DNA of 64,000 nucleotides, taken from positions 1,302,001-1,366,000 of the forward strand of contig NZ_BAFN01000001.1 of NCBI RefSeq assembly GCF_000949635.1. The letters run 5' to 3'. How positions within the stretch are numbered: the stretch's first letter is position 1; every line of letters starts with the position of its first letter. Source of the stretch: Candidatus Brocadia sinica JPN1 (GTDB lineage: Bacteria > Planctomycetota > Brocadiia > Brocadiales > Brocadiaceae). Made by a program: the position numbers and the translations under genes. The notes under the pieces are model-generated. The model was given only the letters and a program-made list of their open reading frames with translations, ran no database searches and was not told where the DNA came from. Of the stretch, positions 17,999-28,351 are shown one piece after another.

Positions 17999-19099
17999 AT
18001 GAATTTAATTTTTTCTGGAAATGATTTATACAATAATTTTAATTTAGTAACTGGTATAGTGCCATCTTCAACAATAAAAAATATACTGAAGGGAGTGAAA
18101 GTCGAAGTTAAGGATAACCGTGTAAAACTAACTGCAACTGATTTGGAGGTTTTGGTTAAGTGTTTGGCGCCAGTGAAGGAATGTGCCGGGGACGGTAGTA
18201 TTGTTTTACCGGCGCTTCGCGTTAATAACATTCTGAGGGAATGGGCAGGTCATGATGAAGTAATAATGTCCATAGAGGGTAACGGTTGTGTGTTAAGGTC
18301 AAAAGGTGGACATTTTAAGATAGCTGGAGAAGATTCTGGGCAGTTTCCGGATGTCACCGTGACAGAGATAAGGGATTTTGTTGAGGCAGATGGTGCAGTT
18401 ATTGGCGATATGGTGGGAAAAGTGGTTCATTCGGTGTCTACGGTAAAGGCAAGAAGTGTATTAAGTGGTGTTTTTGTAAGGATTTCCGGGGATGATATTA
18501 TTATGGTGGCGGCGGATGGAAATAGAATGTCTTGTGTAAAACGTAAGGTGGATAATCCGGGTGGGGTCTCGATGGATGGTGTGATTGCGGTAAAGTGTTT
18601 GATGTTTCTGCAACGATTTGTGTCTGAATGTAAGGGTCCTTTAAGGGTGGGAATAGGGGAATCACGAATCTGTTTTGTTGGTGAAACGGGTGAGGTTATA
18701 TCACAGATCATAGAAGGTCAGTATCCAAGATATGAGGATATTATACCAAAAAAGGATGGGAGGGTAGTGGAGGTAAATAGAGATGAGTTATTATCAGGGG
18801 TGAGGATGGCTTCGTTTATGACGAGTGAGGGATACCGGATTGTGAAGTTTGCCATTACCGGTGGAAAGCTGATGCTTACATCGAGGGCTGCGGATGTTGG
18901 GGAGGCCGAATTGGAGATTGTTGCCAGTTATGAAGGGCCTGATTTTGAGATAAGTTTTAATCCGGATTACGTCATGGATGCACTGAAGGTTTCTGATGGT
19001 GATACGATTGTTATGAAGTTCAGCGACGGTGAAGGGGCCGCTGTGTTCAAAACAGGCTATGAACAGATGGATGTTATTATGCCTATTGAGCCGAAATGA
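17999..19099 (+). CDS. dnaN: DNA polymerase III beta sliding clamp
   Basis: DnaN forms the ring-shaped dimer that tethers Pol III to DNA. The 366-residue length and three-domain layout fit the family, including a typical N-terminus (NNFNLVTGIVPSSTIKNIL), an internal LRVNNILREW/KSGG-like region (VLRSKGGHFKIAGEDSGQFP) and the C-terminal YEQMDVIMPIEPK. AGGA lies 8 nt before ATG 17999. The coding strand is conspicuously G-rich (22 G against 6 C in the line 18781-18840), as expected of a leading-strand gene near the origin. Confidence 0.96.
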   Translation: MNLIFSGNDLYNNFNLVTGIVPSSTIKNILKGVKVEVKDNRVKLTATDLEVLVKCLAPVKECAGDGSIVLPALRVNNILREWAGHDEVIMSIEGNGCVLRSKGGHFKIAGEDSGQFPDVTVTEIRDFVEADGAVIGDMVGKVVHSVSTVKARSVLSGVFVRISGDDIIMVAADGNRMSCVKRKVDNPGGVSMDGVIAVKCLMFLQRFVSECKGPLRVGIGESRICFVGETGEVISQIIEGQYPRYEDIIPKKDGRVVEVNRDELLSGVRMASFMTSEGYRIVKFAITGGKLMLTSRAADVGEAELEIVASYEGPDFEISFNPDYVMDALKVSDGDTIVMKFSDGEGAAVFKTGYEQMDVIMPIEPK

Positions 19100-19140
19100 T
19101 TAGTGATTATTGAAAAATAAAAAACAAGATGTAAGTTTAG

Positions 19141-19210
19141 TAAAATGGCTAATAAATGGTTATATGGTTAAGTGATTAGTTATTCAACATATAACTATTT
19201 AGCCATTTTA
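19141..19210. repeat. Long hairpin between dnaN and dciA
   Basis: TAAAATGGCTAATAAATGGT onward (19141-19166) pairs with 19188-19210 (ending TAGCCATTTTA) to give a roughly 23 bp stem with a ~21 nt loop. It is AT-rich and lacks a T-run. It may be a palindromic repeat unit or an RNA structure that separates dnaN from dciA. Confidence 0.6.
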
Positions 19211-19235
19211 CCATGCATTTAAGGAGACGCACACT

Positions 19236-22026
<2,791 letters not shown>

Positions 22027-22055
22027 TTTTTTGGAATGGGAGTTACGGTGATTTC

Positions 22056-22541
22056 ATGCAGAAGAAAGAATTAAAACAGATGGAAAATGTTCTTTTGAAC
22101 AGAAAAGAAGTATTGTTGCGGGAACTTGAAGAACGGGTCGAGAAATATCGAGACACCAATAGCGGAAAGATGACAGATATTGCAGAAATCGCATCAAGCT
22201 CTTCAACCGATGAGTTGGAGATTACCGTTGCGGAAGAAGACGCACGGGAGCTGAAACAAATAGAAGATGCCCTGGCACGGATTCGGGCGGGTCATTATGG
22301 AGTTTGTGAACAGTGCGGCCAAATGATAAAAAAGGCGAGACTGAAGGCTATCCCGTTTGCCACTTTGTGTGTAAGCTGCAAGGAGGAAGAAGAAAGGGAG
22401 TATGACGAGAAAGCTACGCAGATGCGATATGATGCCGAGGATATAATTGACAAACCGGAACACGGAGAGACAGACGAAATAGACCGCAGATACCTGGGAA
22501 AAAAGATCATAGAACTCGAACGCGATGATAACAGAAACTAG
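22056..22541 (+). CDS. DksA/TraR-type zinc-finger regulator
   Basis: Members bind the RNA polymerase secondary channel and modulate transcription, often with ppGpp. The 161-residue protein has an N-terminal coiled-coil half and a C4 zinc finger (CEQC ... CVSC, about residues 89-110) with the TraR/DksA signature GHYGVCEQCG. A ~45-residue charged C-terminal extension follows. It starts 29 bp after gyrB, and its last 17 bp overlap the next gene, indicating one operon. Whether it is a true DksA cannot be told; the acidic tip residues of DksA are not obvious. Confidence 0.88.
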   Translation: MQKKELKQMENVLLNRKEVLLRELEERVEKYRDTNSGKMTDIAEIASSSSTDELEITVAEEDARELKQIEDALARIRAGHYGVCEQCGQMIKKARLKAIPFATLCVSCKEEEEREYDEKATQMRYDAEDIIDKPEHGETDEIDRRYLGKKIIELERDDNRN

Positions 22542-23997
22542 CGCATCATTCCATACACTGGTTGGAACTTTCCTAAGCACATGCAAAAAATACGCCTGGA
22601 AAACCGCCATTATAGATCAAAACGGGGCACTCACGTATAACGACCTCCGCCGGGAAGCTATAAAGTGTGCGGCACGACTCTTATCAGGGAAAGCCGGAAG
22701 GAACGTCGGAATACTTCTTCCCAACGGGAGGGAATTTGTAACCGCATTCTACGGCATCCTCATGACGGGGAAAACGCCCGTCCCATTAAATTACCTGCTT
22801 TCACCAGCGCAATTGCTTTATGTAATCCAGGATGCAGGTATCAACACCATCTTCACCAACAACCTGTTTGCCCCACTGCTGGGGAATCAGATAAAACAGA
22901 TTCTTCCCGGAGAAGATGAACAGTCTCCCGCATCGTTTGATGAAAGGGATATTAGGCAGGGAGATGCGGATGAACAGGCAGCCTTGCTCTATACTTCCGG
23001 CACTAATGCCAACCCGAAAGGGGTAATGTTGACACACGGGAATTTTCTGAGCAACCTGGATGGATGTATACACGCCTTCCATTTTACCGAGAAAGACGTA
23101 TTGTTAGGCGTTCTTCCCCTGTTTCATACCTATGCATTGACCACAACCCTGATCCTGCCAATCTGCATCGGCGCAACAATCGTCTACCTCCCACGGTTTT
23201 CAGGGCCAAAGGTCCTGGAAATGATTGAAAAATTTAAAGTCACGGCCTTGTTTGCCATTCCATCCATGTACCGGGCGCTTTTGCGAACTGCTGAATCAAC
23301 CAATCACGACCTAAGCACATTAAAGCTCTGTACGTCAGGGGGAGAACCCCTGCCGGGAGACGTTTTGGAGGCATTTAATAAAATATTTCCGGTACCATTG
23401 ACCGAAGGCTACGGACTAACCGAAGCCACGGCAATCGTTTCTGTAAATCTTCCTGAAAAGTGCAAACCAGGCAGCATCGGCCCTCCGTTGAGCAACCTCG
23501 AAGTGAAGATCGTAAACGATAACGGCCAGAAGCAGCCTGTAAATAAAGAGGGCGAGATATGGGTAAAGGGGCCAAATGTGATGAGGGGGTACTACAAACT
23601 GCCACGGGAGACGGCGGAGACCACTACTACAGACGGCTGGCTGAAGACAGGGGATTACGGCAAACTGGACGAGGAAGGATTCCTTTGGATTACGGGCAGA
23701 AAAAAGGAGTTGCTTATTATCAGCGGGGAAAACGTGTCTCCCAATGAGATTGAACACGTCATCAGCAGTTATAAGAAGGTTTTTGAGGTAGCCGTTGTTG
23801 GGGTGCCTGACAAAGTTCGCGGTGAGGCTCCCAAGGCATTTATTGCGCTGCATGAGAACGTAACATGCAGCGAGGAAGAAATTAAGGACTACTGTATGCA
23901 GCGATTGCCACATTACAAGATACCTAAATATTTTGAATTCCGCAAGGAGTTGCCACACGGCCCCACCGGCAAGGTCTTAAAAAGGGCATTGAAATAA
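22525..23997 (+). CDS. AMP-dependent acyl-CoA synthetase/ligase
   Basis: An ANL-superfamily enzyme that activates a carboxylate, probably a fatty acid, through an acyl-adenylate. The 490-residue protein has the P-loop motif YTSGTNANPKGVMLTH (about residues 154-169), the adenine motif TEGYGLTEA, the hinge TGDYGKLDEEGFLWITGRKK and the C-terminal catalytic Lys in GPTGKVLKR. It overlaps the DksA/TraR gene by 17 bp. Its substrate cannot be told from sequence; a long- or medium-chain fatty acid is the usual assignment. Confidence 0.9.
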   Translation: MITETSASFHTLVGTFLSTCKKYAWKTAIIDQNGALTYNDLRREAIKCAARLLSGKAGRNVGILLPNGREFVTAFYGILMTGKTPVPLNYLLSPAQLLYVIQDAGINTIFTNNLFAPLLGNQIKQILPGEDEQSPASFDERDIRQGDADEQAALLYTSGTNANPKGVMLTHGNFLSNLDGCIHAFHFTEKDVLLGVLPLFHTYALTTTLILPICIGATIVYLPRFSGPKVLEMIEKFKVTALFAIPSMYRALLRTAESTNHDLSTLKLCTSGGEPLPGDVLEAFNKIFPVPLTEGYGLTEATAIVSVNLPEKCKPGSIGPPLSNLEVKIVNDNGQKQPVNKEGEIWVKGPNVMRGYYKLPRETAETTTTDGWLKTGDYGKLDEEGFLWITGRKKELLIISGENVSPNEIEHVISSYKKVFEVAVVGVPDKVRGEAPKAFIALHENVTCSEEEIKDYCMQRLPHYKIPKYFEFRKELPHGPTGKVLKRALK

Positions 23998-24216
23998 CGC
24001 ATTTCAGATTGAACAAAGCGTGAATCTGAAAGTATAACCTCTCTCTAAAACACATGCATGCTGAATGATTTTCTTCATATTTTCACCACCTTTATGACAA
24101 ATAACCGGTGAAAGACTTCCCCTTTCTCCTGTTAGATAAATTTTACCATCTTTTAAAATGTTAAATGGAAAAGGTATATTTTTCCATACCGGTCAGCGTA
24201 ATTTAAAGAGTAACTG

Positions 24217-25326
24217 ATGATACGCAGTATAAGTCCCAAAAATTTTGATTGGTTCATGTTCCCCATAATATGTCTCATTTTGACCGTGGGGATATTTTTT
24301 ATCTGGAGTGCATCATCCGAGAAGTTCGTATTCAAACAGCTCGTTTGGGTACTGATGGGATTTACCATTTTCTTTACCCTCCTTTATTTTGACTATCTCT
24401 CATTCGCCCACTACGCTTATATTATCTACGCCTGTGTCCTTTTCCTCTTATTACTCTTGCTAGTCCTTGGAGGTTCCGTGAAAGGCTCACAGAGGTGGTT
24501 TTCCATCGGTTCCTTTTCAATTCAGCCTTCGGAGTTCATGAAAATCACCCTGGTTCTCACCCTCGCAAGATTTCTCAGGTACAAGAAATACGGTCTCGGA
24601 CTATTTGATATCGGAATTTCCCTCCTTTTAACCTTCATACCCATGGCGTTTATTATAAAGCAGCCGGATTTGGGCACAGCGCTGGTCATGGTTCCTATTT
24701 TACTTTCTATTCTCTATACTGCAGGTATCCGGCTCTCTCACCTCCTGATGTTCATCTGCACCGGGCTAGCCGTCTCACCTTTACTCTGGATGTTTCTGTT
24801 AAAGCCGTATCAGAAAATGAGGATCATAGGATTTCTCTGGCCTGAGAAAACCAATGATTGGGGCGCAGGCTATCACAGGCTCCAGTCCCTTATTGCCATC
24901 GGTTCCGGTGGTTTTTTTGGAGCCGGATGGGGAAATGGCACACAGAACCAAATGAAATTCCTGCCGGAACGGCATACAGATTTTATCTTTGCCGTTATTG
25001 CCGAAGAGTGGGGGTTTTTACGGACGTGTTTTGTCCTGTTTCTTTATATTGTTTTCATTACCTGCGGCATTGGTATTGCCAGGAGCACACGCGAGCCCTG
25101 CGGTCGACTTATTGTCGTAGGACTGGTTACCATGTTTGCGACTCAAATCGTAGTCAATATCTGCATGACTTTGGGAATAGCCCCCATTGTAGGAATCACG
25201 CTTCCCTTTATCAGTTACGGAGGTTCTTCCATGCTCACTTCATTTATCGCCCTTTCTATTATCTTTAATATTAAAATGCGTTCGAAGATAGACCTTGCTT
25301 CTCAGTATCTCCACGAAATACGGTAA
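24217..25326 (+). CDS. rodA: SEDS-family cell-wall glycosyltransferase, RodA-like
   Basis: SEDS proteins polymerise peptidoglycan from lipid II together with a class B PBP. The 369-residue protein has about ten membrane segments, the conserved KGSQRWF and QPSE motifs (about residues 89-108), the GWGNGTQ loop and the C-terminal FISYGGSSML signature. Residue pattern favours RodA over FtsW, but no mreB/pbp2 neighbours are present to confirm. Its presence fits reports that anammox planctomycetes do make peptidoglycan. An exporter operon begins 6 bp downstream. Confidence 0.9.
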   Translation: MIRSISPKNFDWFMFPIICLILTVGIFFIWSASSEKFVFKQLVWVLMGFTIFFTLLYFDYLSFAHYAYIIYACVLFLLLLLLVLGGSVKGSQRWFSIGSFSIQPSEFMKITLVLTLARFLRYKKYGLGLFDIGISLLLTFIPMAFIIKQPDLGTALVMVPILLSILYTAGIRLSHLLMFICTGLAVSPLLWMFLLKPYQKMRIIGFLWPEKTNDWGAGYHRLQSLIAIGSGGFFGAGWGNGTQNQMKFLPERHTDFIFAVIAEEWGFLRTCFVLFLYIVFITCGIGIARSTREPCGRLIVVGLVTMFATQIVVNICMTLGIAPIVGITLPFISYGGSSMLTSFIALSIIFNIKMRSKIDLASQYLHEIR

Positions 25327-25332
25327 TAAAAA

Positions 25333-26487
25333 ATGAATTTTGTTGCGTTAAAAATGCTTGTTGGAAATCGCGCCAAATACCTTGGCATTATTGTCGGACT
25401 GACCTTCGCTTCACTGCTTATTACCCAGCAGTCAGCCGTCTTCGTGGGGCTGATGACGCGGACGTTCGGCTTCCTGACGGACACGGCGCTTCCTGACATC
25501 TGGGTAATGGATCCGAAAGTGCAGTATATTGACGATCTCAAACCGCTAAAAGAAACGGAATCGCTTCGCGTTCGCAGCGTGCAAGGGGTTGCGTGGGCCG
25601 TGCCTTTGTACAAAGGGTTGCTGAAGGCGAGGCTGCCAAACGGAACCTTTCAGACATGCAACGTCATTGGTCTTGACGACGAGACGTTAATTGGAGGCCC
25701 CCCGAAATTGTTACAGGGGCAACTGGCCGACCTCCGCCGCAGTGACGCCGTAATCGTCGATAGTGTTGGCGCCACAGGTAAGCTGGCCAGGGTTATGCCA
25801 GACGGCAGGCGCGTGCCCATGAAAATAGGTGACACCATGGAACTCAATGATCATCGTGCCGTTGTCGTTGGAATTTGTGAAGTACAGCGAACGTTCCAGT
25901 CACAGCCGGTCGTTTACACAACTTTCTCGCGGGCAACGACTTTTTCACCGCGCGAGCGCAAACAGATGTCTTTTGTGCTGGTAAAAGCGAAACCGGGTCA
26001 GAATCTTCAGGCGTTGTGCCAGCGCATTCGCCAGACAACGGGTTTGGCTGCCTATACGAAGGACGAATTCAAAAAGCTTACTATCAGGTATTACAGGAAA
26101 TACACGGGCATTCCTATCAATTTCGGGACTACGGTGGTGCTGGGCTTTATCGTTGGTGTTGCCATTGCAGGACAGACGTTTTACAACTTCACCCTTGATA
26201 ATCTCCGTTATTTCGGAACGCTCAAGGCAATGGGCGCTTCGGATTTTCTGTTGTTGCGAATGATCTTGCTTCAGGCGGCAATGGTCGGAAGCATCGGATA
26301 CGGACTCGGAGTCGGCGCCGCCTCGGTGTTCGGCATGCTGTCCGGCCGCACGGAACTTTCCTTCCAGCTGCCATGGCAGCTCCTGCTCTTCAGTGCGCTT
26401 GCCATCATGCTGATCTGTGCCATCTCTGCTGCCCTCAGCATGTGGAAGGTAGTGCGACTGGAGCCTGCAATTGTTTTTAAGAGCTAG
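25333..26487 (+). CDS. ABC exporter permease, DevC/MacB (FtsX) type
   Basis: The 384-residue membrane protein has one N-terminal TM (about 17-38), a large extracytoplasmic MacB_PCD-like domain, and three C-terminal TMs (about 265-290, 313-340, 350-375), the FtsX-type permease layout. The motif ALKMLVGNRAKYLGI at the N-terminus and TLKAMGASDFLLLRMIL before the later TMs are typical of DevC-like permeases. It is followed by its ATPase and HlyD-type adaptor, forming a tripartite exporter. Local GC is visibly higher than in rodA (39/60 in the line at 26281 against 27/60 at 24421), suggesting transfer. Confidence 0.88.
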   Translation: MNFVALKMLVGNRAKYLGIIVGLTFASLLITQQSAVFVGLMTRTFGFLTDTALPDIWVMDPKVQYIDDLKPLKETESLRVRSVQGVAWAVPLYKGLLKARLPNGTFQTCNVIGLDDETLIGGPPKLLQGQLADLRRSDAVIVDSVGATGKLARVMPDGRRVPMKIGDTMELNDHRAVVVGICEVQRTFQSQPVVYTTFSRATTFSPRERKQMSFVLVKAKPGQNLQALCQRIRQTTGLAAYTKDEFKKLTIRYYRKYTGIPINFGTTVVLGFIVGVAIAGQTFYNFTLDNLRYFGTLKAMGASDFLLLRMILLQAAMVGSIGYGLGVGAASVFGMLSGRTELSFQLPWQLLLFSALAIMLICAISAALSMWKVVRLEPAIVFKS

Positions 26488-26501
26488 CAGGCGAAAAAAA
26501 T

Positions 26502-26547
26502 GGTTCAAGCCGCTTAAACGGCTTAAGCCGTTTAAACAGCTTAAACC
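26502..26547. repeat. Palindrome between exporter permease and ATPase
   Basis: The core TTAAACGGCTTAAGCCGTTTAA (split here only by position: 26514-26535) is a perfect 22 bp palindrome. Flanking GGTTCAAGC and GCTTAAACC blocks extend the symmetry. It interrupts an otherwise operon-like order and has no coding role. Related TTTAAGCGGC-type sequence occurs at about 52280. Confidence 0.55.
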
Positions 26548-26612
26548 GTGTATCCAGGATGGGAACTGAAACTTATTGTAATAATAAATCATAGAGAAAG
26601 TACCTGTTCATT

Positions 26613-27359
26613 ATGTCAAATACGGATAACATTGCGGTGCTTTGCCGGGGTGTAACCAAAACGTATGGGAGCGGGGGTACCCGGGTCCGAGCCTTGAGTG
26701 GCGTAGATCTGGAGGTGCGTACGGGAGAACTGCTGATGCTCGTTGGCCCGTCCGGCAGCGGTAAGACAACACTGATTTCTGTCATCGCCGGCGTCCTGGA
26801 CCGGGATGGCGGAGAATGTCTGGTATTTGGCCATGATTTCCAGCGTATGACCCATTATGAAAAGACGCAATATCGCGGACGAAACATTGGATTCGTTTTC
26901 CAGATGTTCAATTTGATTCCTACCCTGACGGCGGCTGAAAACGTAGCGGTTCCTCTGATCATCAATGGCACCAGACGGCGAGAGGCAATAGGCAGGGCGC
27001 GTGATATCCTCTGCCGTGTGGGTCTCAGCGATCGTACAAACTCACTCCCCTCGGAACTTTCAGGCGGACAGCAGCAGCGAGTCGCCATTGCACGGGCAAT
27101 GTTACACAACCCGAAGCTCATTGTATGCGACGAACCCACCAGTGCGCTTGACCATGAGACTGGCCACAGGGTCATGGAACTGTTGCGCGAGGTGGCGGTT
27201 GGTATTGACCGTGCATTTGTTGTCGTTACCCACGATGCCCGTATTTTTGAATTCGCTGACCGCATAGCCAAAATGGATGACGGTCAGATCATTAGCGTGA
27301 CAAATTCTCAGCGTAATTCGTCAGATCAAAAAAAGGAATCAGGAGAAGCCCATTATTAG
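26613..27359 (+). CDS. ABC exporter ATPase, DevA/LolD/MacB type
   Basis: The 248-residue ATPase energises the exporter encoded on both sides. It has Walker A GPSGSGKT at 45-52, Q-loop FQMFNLIPTLTAAENV, signature LSGGQQQR (about 147-154), Walker B LIVCDEPTSALD and the H-loop VVTHDARI. This subgroup works with FtsX-type permeases and exports lipids, peptides or drugs through an adaptor. The stop overlaps the start region of the adaptor gene. GC is higher than in surrounding housekeeping genes. Confidence 0.92.
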   Translation: MSNTDNIAVLCRGVTKTYGSGGTRVRALSGVDLEVRTGELLMLVGPSGSGKTTLISVIAGVLDRDGGECLVFGHDFQRMTHYEKTQYRGRNIGFVFQMFNLIPTLTAAENVAVPLIINGTRRREAIGRARDILCRVGLSDRTNSLPSELSGGQQQRVAIARAMLHNPKLIVCDEPTSALDHETGHRVMELLREVAVGIDRAFVVVTHDARIFEFADRIAKMDDGQIISVTNSQRNSSDQKKESGEAHY

Positions 27360-28296
27360 AAAATACCTCCTCCCTGTCCTGGCGGCCTTAGGTGTTGGGT
27401 TTGCCGTGTTAACCGTCATTAAAGGCAGTAGATCCGTTCCACCGTCTCCACCTGTTGTGGATCCGAGTGCGCCGCCCTTCGGGTCATCTGTGGCCGGAGC
27501 TGGTATTGTGGAGGCAAACACGGAAAACATTGCTATCGGCACGCTCATTCCTGGTGTTGTCTCTGAAATTTACGTTTCCGTGGGCGGCAGGGTCAATGCC
27601 CGTGATCCTTTATTTAAGATCGACGACCGTGATCTGAAGGCCCAGCTGGCGATACGACAGACGGCGCTAAGAGTGGCAAAGGCAAAAGTCAGCGTGGAAA
27701 AGGCACAATTGGATGATTTGAAAGACCAATTGGCCAAGGCTGAAATCTTGTCTTACAAAAAGGTTATCAGCGTCGATGAACTGGACAGGCGCCGTTATGC
27801 GGTGCAAACCGCTGAGGCGAAACTGGCACAGGCAAGAGCAGAGGTCGCTTCTGCCAAAGCACAAGTGAATGAAACAGAAACCAATCTTGACCGGGTGATT
27901 GTACGGGCGCCATGCAATGGCAAGATCCTGCAGTCTAAAATCCATCCTGGGGAGTTTGCCCCTGCGGGCATCACCCAAACGCCGCTCATGCTCTTTGGTA
28001 GCACAGAACCCCTGAACGTGCGTGTTGATGTGGATGAAAATGACGCATGGCGCGTGTATCCGGATGCTCCGGCAGTGGCCTTTCTGCGCGGCAACCGGGA
28101 AATTAAAACGCCCCTAAAATTCGTGCGTTTCGAGCCGTATGTTGTTCCCAAAAAGTCGCTTACCGGCGACAGCACTGAGCGCGTTGACACGCGTGTGTTG
28201 CAGGTCATTTACCGCGTTGAACACAACGATCTGCCGATTTTTGCCGGTCAACAGATGGATGTATTCATCGAGGCGGCTGATCAGATTACACCATAA
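27352..28296 (+). CDS. HlyD/DevB-type membrane fusion protein of the exporter, apparent ATT start
   Basis: The periplasmic adaptor links the inner-membrane exporter to an outer-membrane channel. It has an N-terminal signal anchor (RKYLLPVLAALGVGFAVLTV), a lipoyl/barrel-sandwich half (AIGTLIPGVVSEIYVSVGGR), a coiled-coil hairpin (about 100-180) and a beta-barrel. The conserved N-terminal anchor lies upstream of the first GTG (27406), and no ATG, GTG or TTG precedes it in frame. The ribosome site AGGAG (27341-27345) is spaced 6 nt from ATT 27352, followed by a second ATT, so initiation at AUU is inferred. It overlaps the ATPase stop codon region. Conventional callers will start at 27406 and lose the anchor. 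Confidence 0.82.
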   Translation: MIRKYLLPVLAALGVGFAVLTVIKGSRSVPPSPPVVDPSAPPFGSSVAGAGIVEANTENIAIGTLIPGVVSEIYVSVGGRVNARDPLFKIDDRDLKAQLAIRQTALRVAKAKVSVEKAQLDDLKDQLAKAEILSYKKVISVDELDRRRYAVQTAEAKLAQARAEVASAKAQVNETETNLDRVIVRAPCNGKILQSKIHPGEFAPAGITQTPLMLFGSTEPLNVRVDVDENDAWRVYPDAPAVAFLRGNREIKTPLKFVRFEPYVVPKKSLTGDSTERVDTRVLQVIYRVEHNDLPIFAGQQMDVFIEAADQITP

Positions 28297-28351
28297 ATTT
28301 CAAAACGAAACAACGCTTGCTTAATATCAGATTTCATATTATCATTAAAAC

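Noticed and set aside
23998-24216. Terminator after the acyl-CoA ligase (TTCAGATT...AATCTGAA)
   Set aside because: The 8 bp stem has a 12 nt loop, no GC-rich base and no T-run, so it was not called. It may be a repeat remnant.
24858-25268. 136-residue ORF inside rodA in another frame
   Set aside because: It is a shadow of a firmly identified SEDS gene, with His/Arg/Cys-rich composition and no ribosome site.
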